Shown: positions 1 to 6,550 of the stretch, piece by piece
Layout: each line of letters begins with the position of its first letter
Position numbering within the stretch: position 1 is the first letter of the stretch
The notes under the pieces: model-generated
Told to the model about the DNA's origin: nothing
Databases searched by the model: none
Seen by the model: the letters and a program-made list of their open reading frames with translations, nothing else
Translations under genes and position numbers: made by a program
Origin: a bacterium
Lineage (GTDB): Bacteria; Desulfobacterota; GWC2-55-46; DRQE01
NCBI GenBank assembly: GCA_027017505.1
Contig: JALUQR010000129.1
Location: 1 to 10,931 of the forward strand
Length of the DNA stretch: 10,931 nt
Direction: 5' to 3'

Positions 1-168
1 GTAAAGGGGCTCCTTACAGACCGCATAGACAGGCTTGACCTTGTAAGGTTTGAAAACCTCCTTACTGCCTTCATAGCAAGGGAACTGCGTTACATAGAGA
101 TACTCGGCGGGATTATGGGTTTTCTCATAGGTACGGTGCAGGCTCTTCTGGTTTATCTTTTCAGATGA
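1..168 (+). CDS. DUF445 family membrane protein, C-terminal fragment
   Basis: The frame is open from base 1 and ends at TGA 166-168, so only the last 55 residues are present. They read as an amphipathic stretch with a Phe-Ile-Ala-Arg-Glu-Leu-Arg-Tyr-Ile-Glu segment followed by a Gly-rich hydrophobic helix (Leu-Gly-Gly-Ile-Met-Gly-Phe-Leu-Ile-Gly) that runs to the C-terminus. This ending, an 'RELRYIE' patch then a final Gly-rich transmembrane helix containing a Gln, is characteristic of DUF445 (YheB-like) membrane proteins, whose function is not established. The stop overlaps the start of the next gene in an ATGA, which suggests translational coupling. The N-terminal part lies outside the window, so completeness cannot be judged. 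Confidence 0.75.
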   Translation, partial: VKGLLTDRIDRLDLVRFENLLTAFIARELRYIEILGGIMGFLIGTVQALLVYLFR

Positions 169-917
169 GGTATGTGCTCGCCATAGCAGGCTCTGACCCG
201 ACAGGCGGTGCAGGCCTGCAGCGGGATGTGGAGACCATCCTGGAGCACGGTGCAAGACCACTCGGTGTGGTAACATCTGTTACCGTGCAGGATGGACTGC
301 GTGTGACCGCATCAAGGTCTCTGCCAGCCTGGCTTGTAAAAGAGGAGCTTGAGATACTGCTTGAAAGGTTCTCTCCCGATGCGGTAAAGATAGGGCTTAC
401 AGGTAGCCCCGGTGTTACAGACACGATACACCACATACTGGCACAGAAACACCCCAGAGGTATAGTTGTTGATCCCGTTATAAGGGCAACCTCTGGTTAC
501 AGGTTTGCAAGGACATCCACCCTCTGTAGCCTTAAAAGGCTTATGGGTATTGCCACCATTGTTACCCCCAACATAGAGGAGGCAGAGCTTCTAACAGGTG
601 TTTCAATAAGGAACACCGCTGACATGGAGAGGGCAGGAGAAAGGCTTCTCGGGCTTGGATGCGGTTGTGTGCTCGTAAAGGGTGGCCACCTCAAGGAAGA
701 CCCCGTTGACCTGCTACTTGATGGAAAAAGAGTGTACCGCTTTCCTGCAAGGCGTATCAGGCTTTCCAGCATGTTTCTGCATGGTACAGGCTGTATACTG
801 TCCACCGCTATAGCGTGTGGGCTTGCAGAGGGGCTTACGGTGAGGGATTCTGTGGAAAGGGCAAGGGCGTATCTACAGAGGGTTCTCAGGCGCAGAATGT
901 CCAGGGGCACACTGTAG
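165..917 (+). CDS. thiD: Hydroxymethylpyrimidine/phosphomethylpyrimidine kinase-like protein (ThiD family)
   Basis: A 250-residue ribokinase-fold kinase that would phosphorylate HMP and HMP-phosphate for thiamine synthesis in the cytoplasm. Seen: the N-terminal substrate loop AGSDPTGGAG (residues 8-17), the conserved Gln in TVQDG (Gln42), VKIGLTGS (74-81), VDPVI (102-106), VTPNIEEAELL (133-143), VKGGHL (171-176) and the anion-hole motif HGTGC (206-210), whose Cys210 is the family's catalytic cysteine. Length matches the family (about 250-270). It differs from classic ThiD in places: Pro-Thr instead of Ser-Gly in the first loop, and DPVIRATSG where most have DPVMVAKSG, so the usual Lys is missing. 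No other thiamine gene is nearby. The ATG overlaps the stop of the DUF445 gene (ATGA). The family is certain; HMP as substrate is likely but less certain because of the divergence. Confidence 0.85.
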   Translation: MRYVLAIAGSDPTGGAGLQRDVETILEHGARPLGVVTSVTVQDGLRVTASRSLPAWLVKEELEILLERFSPDAVKIGLTGSPGVTDTIHHILAQKHPRGIVVDPVIRATSGYRFARTSTLCSLKRLMGIATIVTPNIEEAELLTGVSIRNTADMERAGERLLGLGCGCVLVKGGHLKEDPVDLLLDGKRVYRFPARRIRLSSMFLHGTGCILSTAIACGLAEGLTVRDSVERARAYLQRVLRRRMSRGTL

Positions 918-919
918 GT

Positions 920-1645
920 CTAATCCTCGCTGTCTTCGCCCACCTTGAGGGAGCCCTCCACGGGTTCTGAAAGCCAGCCCCTCTGGCGGGCACTGAAGTA
1001 GCCACCCCTGCCCACTATTATGTGGTCATGCACTATGAGGTCCACACTGTGGGCAGCCCTTTCAAGCTCCTTGGTGAGCTTGTAATCGGTGCGCGATGGG
1101 GTTGGATCCCCGCTTGGATGGTTGTGCACAAATATGACACTTCTTGCATTGTACTTGAAAGCATGCTCTATGATTTTCCTCGGATAGACGAATGTCTGGT
1201 CTATTGTGCCCTCGTGAAGTGTTTCCACACCGAGCACATGGTTTTTTGTGTCCAGGTACAGGGCTATGAACTTTTCCACCCTCTCGCCTGAAAGGGCAAA
1301 CTCAAGGTAATCGAGCACATCCTGTGGAGACTTTACCACATCCCTTGCCCGCATCCTCTCTTTCAGATACTCCTTGCCTATCTCCTTTACAAGGTGTATG
1401 AGCACACTTGAGTGCTCGCCCATTCCCTCCACACTTTTAAGCTCCTCCACACTGGCATCGAACACACCGCGCAGTCCGCCGAACCTTCTTACAAGCCGTT
1501 TTGCAAGGGGTTTTACATCCCTTCTGGGTATGGCAAAGGTCAGAAGAAGCTCAAGCACCTCGTAGTCGTGAAACCCTGCGAGGGAGCCCTTAAGGAACCT
1601 CTGTCTCAACCTCTTTCTGTGTCCTCTGTAGTCCTCACCATGCAT
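920..1645 (-). CDS. radC: RadC family protein (JAMM/MPN+ metalloprotein)
   Basis: A 241-residue RadC/YsbA-type protein. Residues 1-100 form the helical N-terminal region with a helix-hairpin-helix-like segment (VEGMGEHSS, 72-80). Residues 105-225 form the JAB1/MPN+ domain, with the full zinc signature H174-x-H176-x10-D187 in HNHPSGDPTPSRTD. Despite the historical name, a role in DNA repair is not established; the fold predicts a zinc hydrolase. It is the last gene of a minus-strand run, 46 bases after the slipin gene, and its stop lies 2 bases from the stop of the convergent thiD-like gene. The ATG at 1645 is the first possible start after an in-frame TGA. There is no good Shine-Dalgarno just before it; the purine-rich AAGGAGG in the end of the slipin gene lies about 50 bases upstream, too far to serve. 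Expression may be weak or coupled. Confidence 0.95.
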   Translation of the reverse strand: MHGEDYRGHRKRLRQRFLKGSLAGFHDYEVLELLLTFAIPRRDVKPLAKRLVRRFGGLRGVFDASVEELKSVEGMGEHSSVLIHLVKEIGKEYLKERMRARDVVKSPQDVLDYLEFALSGERVEKFIALYLDTKNHVLGVETLHEGTIDQTFVYPRKIIEHAFKYNARSVIFVHNHPSGDPTPSRTDYKLTKELERAAHSVDLIVHDHIIVGRGGYFSARQRGWLSEPVEGSLKVGEDSED

Positions 1646-1691
1646 GGCTGTGTCTTCAAGGCTGGCATTGTTTACTCAAGGCTGTGTTCTT

Positions 1692-2465
1692 TTATCCGCC
1701 TCCTTCTTTTTTCTCCTCTCTCATGAGAAAGGGTTTGACCAGGTCTATGGGTATGGGGAATATGGTTGTGGAGTTTTTCTCGGAAGCAACCTCCACAAGG
1801 GTCTGAAGGTATCTTAACTGCAGGGACACGGGATTCTGTGACAGAAGCTGTGCTGCCTCGAGCATCTTTCGGGCTGCAGAGAGTTCTCCCTCTGCATGGA
1901 TTATCTTTGCCCTCTTTTCCCTTTCTGCCTCTGCCTGTTTTGCCATGGCCCTTTTCATCTCCTCGGGAAGGTCTATGGCCTTAAGCTCCACCAGCGTTAC
2001 CTTCACCCCCCAGGGGTCTGTCTGGCGGTCGAGTATCTCCTGGAGTTTCACATTGAGCTTTTCCCTTTCAGAGAGCAGTTCATCGAGTTCTGCCTGTCCG
2101 CACACGCTTCTCAGTGTGGTCTGGGCAAGCTGGCTTGTCGCGTAAAGGTAGTTCTCCACGGCTATAACAGCCTTGTCAGCAGACATAACCCTGAAGTAGA
2201 CCACCGCATTCACGGTTACAGACACATTGTCCTTGGTTATAACCTCCTGGGTGGGCACATCAAGCGTTACTGTCCTCAGGCTTATCCTCACCATGCGCTG
2301 TATGCCGGGAATTATGAGCACAAGCCCCGGGCCCTTTACCGCCTGGTATCTGCCGAGAAAGAAGACCACACCCCTCTCGTACTCGGGCAGTATGTGCACC
2401 GCAGACCACAGAAAAAGCGCCACTATTATGAGAAGCAATAACATACCCGTGCTTATACCGAACAT
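1692..2465 (-). CDS. Slipin/stomatin-like SPFH (band 7) membrane protein
   Basis: A 257-residue SPFH protein, the expected partner of the NfeD protease encoded just upstream. Seen: an N-terminal membrane helix (about residues 5-24), then a band 7 domain with the typical EYERGVVFFLGRY (28-40), GPGLVLIIPG (45-54), a VTKDNVSV-like strand (75-84) and GVKVTLVELKAIDLPEEM (153-170). A charged alpha-helical coiled-coil stretch follows (about 168-205, rich in Ala, Glu and Lys), and a hydrophobic STTIFPIPIDL segment near the C-terminus (232-242). In archaeal p-stomatin the equivalent hydrophobic segment is the site cut by the NfeD-type protease. These proteins oligomerise as membrane scaffolds. The ATG at 2465 is preceded by a strong SD, AGGAGG (within 2473-2480, minus strand), and the gap to nfeD is 18 bases. 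The C-terminal tail is highly charged and ends in Gly-Gly-Gly. Confidence 0.95.
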   Translation of the reverse strand: MFGISTGMLLLLIIVALFLWSAVHILPEYERGVVFFLGRYQAVKGPGLVLIIPGIQRMVRISLRTVTLDVPTQEVITKDNVSVTVNAVVYFRVMSADKAVIAVENYLYATSQLAQTTLRSVCGQAELDELLSEREKLNVKLQEILDRQTDPWGVKVTLVELKAIDLPEEMKRAMAKQAEAEREKRAKIIHAEGELSAARKMLEAAQLLSQNPVSLQLRYLQTLVEVASEKNSTTIFPIPIDLVKPFLMREEKKEGGG

Positions 2466-2483
2466 GGTACAGAACCTCCTTTT

Positions 2484-3794
2484 TTATTGTTCATCCTCCT
2501 TTATTCGTTCCACCCTTAGTCTGAAACCCCTGACCTCCACAACCTTTATCCTTGTATCCTTCTCCAGTGGCTGGTCAGCGGTTGCATTCCAGTACTCACC
2601 ATCAACGAAGACCCTTCCGCCCCTTTCGTCAACCCTTTCAACAACAACGCCCTGCTCGCCTACGAGACCTTCCATACCGCTTACAGGCCTTCTCCTGTGG
2701 AGCTTTACCGCATAGTACATCATGAACACTATGGCAAGGCTTGCCATGATGACCGTTGGAAGGAGCACCCCAAGGGATACCTTCATAAAGGGCAGTGGGG
2801 ACTCAAAGAGCATAAGCGAGCCAAGGATAAGAGATATTATCCCCGCTATGGTGAGAAGCCCGAAGCTTGTAACCTGGGTTTCCGCTATGAAGAAGAGAAG
2901 TGCAAGTCCTATGAGTGCAAGCCCTGCGTAGTTTACGGGCAGGGTCTGGAAGGCATAGAAGGCAAGTATCAGACATATGGCCCCTATCACACCGGGGAAT
3001 ATGGTTCCAGGGTTTGAGAGCTCAAAATATATGCCCACAAGGCCTATCATCATCAGTATGTAGGCAACATTCGGGTTGGATATGGCGTTGAGTATCTTAA
3101 GCCTGAGGCCCATCTCAAACTCCCTAAGGGTTGCATCCTTTGTGTTGAGCTTAAGCCTGCCTGCCACTGTCTCAACCTCTCTTGAGTCTATGGCTGTAAG
3201 CAACTCTTCTGTGGAGTCTGCAATAAGGTCTATAACGCCGAGCTTGAGGGCCTCCCTTGCTGTTATGTTCACGCTTTCTCTTACAGCCTTTTCAGCCCAT
3301 TCCGGGTTTCTACCCCTCTTTACCGCTATGCTCTTTATGTATGCTACCGCATCGTTTTCTATCTTTTTCATCATAACCTCGTCCACATCCTTGCCACCCA
3401 TGGGCACGGGATGGGCAGAGCCTATGTTGGTGCCAGGTGCCATTGCAGATATGTGTGCGGAATAGGTTATAAACACCCCTGCGGATGCTGCCCTTGCCCC
3501 TGATGGTGCCACATAGACCACAACGGGCACCCTGCTCGAAAGTATGGACTTGACTATGTCACGCATCGAGGGGTCAAGCCCCCCGGGGGTGTCAAGCTGA
3601 ATCAAAAGGGCCTCTGCCATGTCCCTCTCCGCACTCTCTATGGCCTTTCCTATGTACTCTGCCATCACTGGGTTTATAACCCCTTCCACCTTTATCATGT
3701 GGACTTCCCCTGCAGAGGTGGTTTCACTTGCTGTAGCCTGAAGGCTACCGAAGAGAAACAGAAGGAAAAGTATGGTGGGCAGTTGTTGTCTCAT
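2484..3794 (-). CDS. NfeD-type membrane-bound ClpP-class serine protease (stomatin operon partner)
   Basis: A long-form NfeD protein (436 residues from the chosen start). Order: signal peptide (residues 1-23, Met-Arg-Gln-Gln then a Leu/Phe-rich core), ClpP/SppA-like protease domain (about 29-215), about five membrane helices (242-362) and a C-terminal OB-fold NfeD domain (373-436). The catalytic serine is most likely Ser104 in RAASAG, followed by MAPGTNIGSAHP (118-129). The dyad lysine is Lys144 or Lys143 in MMKKI, about 40 residues on, matching the Ser-Lys dyad spacing of the archaeal homologue PH1510. Genes of this type normally sit next to a slipin, as here, and the archaeal protease cuts the C-terminus of its stomatin. 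The start is uncertain: ATG 3794 gives a canonical signal peptide, while TTG at 3807-3809 would add five residues. Neither has a clear SD. Confidence 0.95.
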   Translation of the reverse strand: MRQQLPTILFLLFLFGSLQATASETTSAGEVHMIKVEGVINPVMAEYIGKAIESAERDMAEALLIQLDTPGGLDPSMRDIVKSILSSRVPVVVYVAPSGARAASAGVFITYSAHISAMAPGTNIGSAHPVPMGGKDVDEVMMKKIENDAVAYIKSIAVKRGRNPEWAEKAVRESVNITAREALKLGVIDLIADSTEELLTAIDSREVETVAGRLKLNTKDATLREFEMGLRLKILNAISNPNVAYILMMIGLVGIYFELSNPGTIFPGVIGAICLILAFYAFQTLPVNYAGLALIGLALLFFIAETQVTSFGLLTIAGIISLILGSLMLFESPLPFMKVSLGVLLPTVIMASLAIVFMMYYAVKLHRRRPVSGMEGLVGEQGVVVERVDERGGRVFVDGEYWNATADQPLEKDTRIKVVEVRGFRLRVERIKEDEQ

Positions 3795-3844
3795 ACTGTC
3801 TGAATTCAAGTCTAACAGGCTTTATGTATTATTGCAACGGGATG

Positions 3845-4459
3845 TTATCTGTAAAGTGCCATAACTTTCTTCAGGGCATTCCAGCAATCCCTCTTAAGCT
3901 CTTTTTTTTCAAGAAGTGTGCCAGGGTCAACCACGGGCATAAGCCTTATCCCCATGTATTGATAGAACCTTCCTGTAAGTCTTTCAGGTGGTGCATCCTC
4001 CTGTGTGAGCACCTTAAGTGGTAGCCCACCAAGGGTTACTATTGCAAGGGGTTCTGTAAGTCTCAGTTCTTCGTTAAGATACTCCAGACAGTTTGAGACA
4101 GCCTGCCCCGCAACCTCCTCTTTTACATGACACTTGAGGATGGCTGTTATGTGATAGTCTCCCTCGTCAAGCTCCATTGCCCTTACTATCTTGCAGAAAA
4201 GCTCATTCTGCTCGGGGCTGAAAAGAGCATCCTTCTTTGCAGGCATGGGGGCAACGAATACCACCTTTGCCCCCTCTGTGCCAGCAGGGGGCACAGGAGA
4301 GGGCTTAAAAAGGTGTGCACACCTTCTGCACCCACGGATGCGCATGATAAGACCCTCAAGCCCCTGGCCCTTCCCTGGTAGCATGATATAATCTATGCCT
4401 ATGGACTTAAGATACTCAAGCTCACACACAAGGGCCCTCATAAGCTCGGCTCTATTCAT
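3845..4459 (-). CDS. Family-4 uracil-DNA glycosylase-like Fe-S protein with degenerate active site
   Basis: A 204-residue protein of the UDG superfamily, family 4 type. Four cysteines sit where the family binds a 4Fe-4S cluster: Cys44 and Cys47 (GCRRC), Cys110 (ILKC) and Cys124 (SNC). The fold core is recognisable: KVVFVAPMP (65-73), LAIVTLGGLPLKVL (138-151) and MPVVDPGTLL (174-183). The catalytic signatures are not intact. Motif 1, normally GEAPG-x2-ED followed by G-x-PFVG, reads VAPMPAKKD then FSPEQ (69-84), and the usual HPS/HPA of motif 2 reads VDPGT (177-181). An N-terminal extension of about 40 residues precedes the first cysteine pair, a common feature in some bacterial members. Glycosylase activity therefore looks doubtful; a binding or structural role is possible. 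It leads the minus-strand run that continues with NfeD 50 bases on. The ATG has only a weak, distant purine run (GAGAGGG) upstream. Confidence 0.75.
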   Translation of the reverse strand: MNRAELMRALVCELEYLKSIGIDYIMLPGKGQGLEGLIMRIRGCRRCAHLFKPSPVPPAGTEGAKVVFVAPMPAKKDALFSPEQNELFCKIVRAMELDEGDYHITAILKCHVKEEVAGQAVSNCLEYLNEELRLTEPLAIVTLGGLPLKVLTQEDAPPERLTGRFYQYMGIRLMPVVDPGTLLEKKELKRDCWNALKKVMALYR

Positions 4460-4464
4460 TTTTC

Positions 4465-4493
4465 TTTACACCCTCTCTTTCTTGGGCTAACAT
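4465..4493 (+). promoter_or_regulatory. Sigma70-type promoter, probably giving a leaderless mRNA for the phospholipase C-like gene
   Basis: A -35 box TTTACA (4465-4470) is followed after exactly 17 bases by a -10 box TAACAT (4488-4493). Transcription would begin about 4499-4502, at or beside the ATG at 4501, so the message would have no room for a ribosome binding site. Consistently, no Shine-Dalgarno is seen at a working distance; the only purines (AGGG) touch the ATG. The whole divergent gap to the UDG-like gene is only 41 bases. Box matches are seen directly; the start of transcription is inferred. Confidence 0.5.
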
Positions 4494-4500
4494 ATTAGGG

Positions 4501-5364
4501 ATGTTTCTGGCACTGACTATCTCTCTTTTTATAATAATTCTGTTTTCAACGCAAGATGCTCTTGCATGGGGGCCTGCCACCCATCTCGAGATAGGCATCA
4601 GAATCCTTCAGCATGCAGACATACTCGGGCCTGCAATAGCTGGTGTTATTGAAAAGTACAGGTATGACTTCCTCTACGGCAACATAAGTGCAGACATTGT
4701 TATAGGCAAGAACTTTGTGGAAGAGCTCAAACACTGCCACAACTGGCGATTTGGCTTCAGGCTACTGAAGGAGGCCAGGACCCCCCAGCAGAGGGCATTC
4801 TCCTACGGATATCTGAGCCATCTCGCAGCGGATACGGTTGCCCACAACACATTCATACCAGAGATGATGGTAAAGAGCTTTTCCGCAAGGATACTGCGCC
4901 ACATATACTGGGAACTGCGCTTTGACGCACTTATAAACAAGGAGGTATGGCGCCTTCCCGAAAAGATGGTAAAAAGGGTGCATCCTGACTGTGACATACT
5001 TCTTAAGGAAACCCTCGAGGGCAACACCCCGCTTTCGTTCAAGACCAACAAGACGATATTCTCAAGTCTGCTTACACTCCAGCGTATGAGGCGATGGCAC
5101 ACAATGCTGGATTTACTCTCCTCATCCTCGCGATGGAAGCTTAAAAGAACAGACAGAGAGCGCTATCTTAACCTCTGTATGGATGCTGTAACAGACATAC
5201 TCACACATGGCAGAAGGGCACACTGTCTGAATGCAGACCCAACTGGAAGGGAAAACCTCGAGCAGGCAAAGAGATTCAAAAAAAGGCTCAAGGACCTTAA
5301 AAGAAGTGGCAGACCCTGGCAACCCGTTATGGAGGATATGCTCAAAGACATAGTGATACGCTGA
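4501..5364 (+). CDS. Secreted zinc-dependent phospholipase C-like protein
   Basis: A 287-residue protein of the zinc-dependent phospholipase C / S1-P1 nuclease-like fold. Residues 1-22 form a hydrophobic signal sequence ending Ala-Leu-Ala, so the mature protein should begin at Trp23. In Bacillus cereus PLC the mature N-terminal Trp itself binds zinc. The other ligands of that family can be matched: His28, Asp65, His78 or His80, His107 and Asp111 (HLAAD), His115, His134 and Glu138 (HIYWE). A full trinuclear zinc site is thus plausible, and an exported phosphodiesterase acting on phospholipid or a related substrate is inferred; the true substrate is unknown. The C-terminus (about 255-275) is very basic, which could bind membranes or nucleic acid. 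The signal peptide lacks the usual N-terminal Lys/Arg. The gene stands alone between two divergent/convergent minus-strand units. Confidence 0.8.
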   Translation: MFLALTISLFIIILFSTQDALAWGPATHLEIGIRILQHADILGPAIAGVIEKYRYDFLYGNISADIVIGKNFVEELKHCHNWRFGFRLLKEARTPQQRAFSYGYLSHLAADTVAHNTFIPEMMVKSFSARILRHIYWELRFDALINKEVWRLPEKMVKRVHPDCDILLKETLEGNTPLSFKTNKTIFSSLLTLQRMRRWHTMLDLLSSSSRWKLKRTDRERYLNLCMDAVTDILTHGRRAHCLNADPTGRENLEQAKRFKKRLKDLKRSGRPWQPVMEDMLKDIVIR

Positions 5365-6546
5365 TCAGCCCCTTCTTTTAAGCTCCACCACCCTGGAAAG
5401 TATCAGTGCAGAAAGCTCCTCCTTTGTGCACTCCCCTATGGTCTGGATATTGAGGGAACTGTCTATTATGATTGCAGAGCTTGAGTCACTGTCCATTGTT
5501 GCAGGGGTGTTTGCAACTATAAGGTCAAGGTTTTTCTCCCTGAGCTTTTTCTTTGCGTTCTCTGTGAGATTGTCCGTTTCAAGGGCAAATCCAACAAGAA
5601 GTTTATCCGCCTTGTTTCTGCCAAGCTCAAGGAGTATATCCACGGTTCTTTCAAGCTCAAGGGTGAGACCTGACTCCCCTTTCTTTATCTTCTCCTCGTA
5701 TATGAGCTTTGGTCTGTAGTCTGCAACTGCGGATGCCATGACCACTATGGTTGACTGTGGAAAGTAGCTCATAACAGCGTTGTACATCTCCTCTGCTGTG
5801 GAGACCATCACTGTTGTAACCCCGTAGGGGGGTTTAAGGTATGTTGGGCCTGTTATGAGCACCACCTCTGCGCCCCGTCTTCTGCCCTCTTTTGCCAGCT
5901 CGTAGCCCATCTTTCCTGACGAGCGGTTGGACACAAACCTTACGGGGTCTATGGGCTCACGGGTTGGGCCTGCGGTTACAAGCAGTCTTTCGCCCTCAAG
6001 GTCCTTGGGGGTGAGCACATCCTTTACCGCCTCAACCATACGGGCAGGTTCTGCAAGCCTGCCCCTGCCAGTCCATCCGCAGGCAAGCTCACCCTCTTCA
6101 GGCCCCACAAACACATGGCCAAGCTCAGAAAGCCTCTTTATGTTATCCCTTACTATCGGGTTATCGTACATCCTGTGGTTCATGGCAGGTGCCAGAATAA
6201 CAGCCTTGGGACATGCCATGACCATGGTGGTAAGAAGGTTGTCCGCAATGCCAGAGGCAAGTTTACCTATGGTGTTGGCAGTTGCAGGGGCTATGAGCAT
6301 GAGGTCTGCCCAGTCGGTAAGCTCTATGTGGCTTATACCTCCTGTGGATGCAAACTGCTCGCAGAGGACCTCTCTTCCAGAAAGGGTCTCAAATGTAAGG
6401 GGAGAGACAAACCTCGTTGCAGACTCTGTCATAACCACCTGTACATCCATGCCCTCTTTCTTAAGAAGCCTCACGAGCTCTGCAACCTTGTATACCGCTA
6501 TACCGCCTGTAATGCCAACTATTATTTTTTTATCCCTCAGTCTCAA
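5365..6546 (-). CDS. coaBC: Bifunctional phosphopantothenoylcysteine decarboxylase / phosphopantothenate-cysteine ligase
   Basis: Catalyses two successive steps of coenzyme A synthesis: joining cysteine to 4'-phosphopantothenate (CoaB) and decarboxylating the product to 4'-phosphopantetheine (CoaC). The 393 residues carry an FMN-binding CoaC domain (about 1-178) and a CTP-using CoaB domain (about 184-393). CoaC residues are complete: GITGGIAVYK (11-20), catalytic His73, PAMNHRMYDNP (120-130, with Asn123) and Cys156 in the LACG flap. In CoaB, TAGPTREPIDPVRF (191-204), SNRSSGKMG (206-214) with Asn207, ASAVADYRP (271-279) and the Lys-rich KIKK (286-289) are present. The start is TTG at 6546, with AGGAG (minus strand, near 6556-6560) 9 bases upstream inside the end of the MBL gene; the first in-frame ATG would delete the flavin loop. 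It follows the MBL gene by 4 bases. Confidence 0.97.
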   Translation of the reverse strand: MRLRDKKIIVGITGGIAVYKVAELVRLLKKEGMDVQVVMTESATRFVSPLTFETLSGREVLCEQFASTGGISHIELTDWADLMLIAPATANTIGKLASGIADNLLTTMVMACPKAVILAPAMNHRMYDNPIVRDNIKRLSELGHVFVGPEEGELACGWTGRGRLAEPARMVEAVKDVLTPKDLEGERLLVTAGPTREPIDPVRFVSNRSSGKMGYELAKEGRRRGAEVVLITGPTYLKPPYGVTTVMVSTAEEMYNAVMSYFPQSTIVVMASAVADYRPKLIYEEKIKKGESGLTLELERTVDILLELGRNKADKLLVGFALETDNLTENAKKKLREKNLDLIVANTPATMDSDSSSAIIIDSSLNIQTIGECTKEELSALILSRVVELKRRG

Positions 6547-6550
6547 CTGC

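Noticed and set aside
4492..4497. TAATAT on the minus strand as a -10 box for the UDG-like gene
   Set aside because: No acceptable -35 is found at 16-18 bases; it remains possible but is not strong enough to list.
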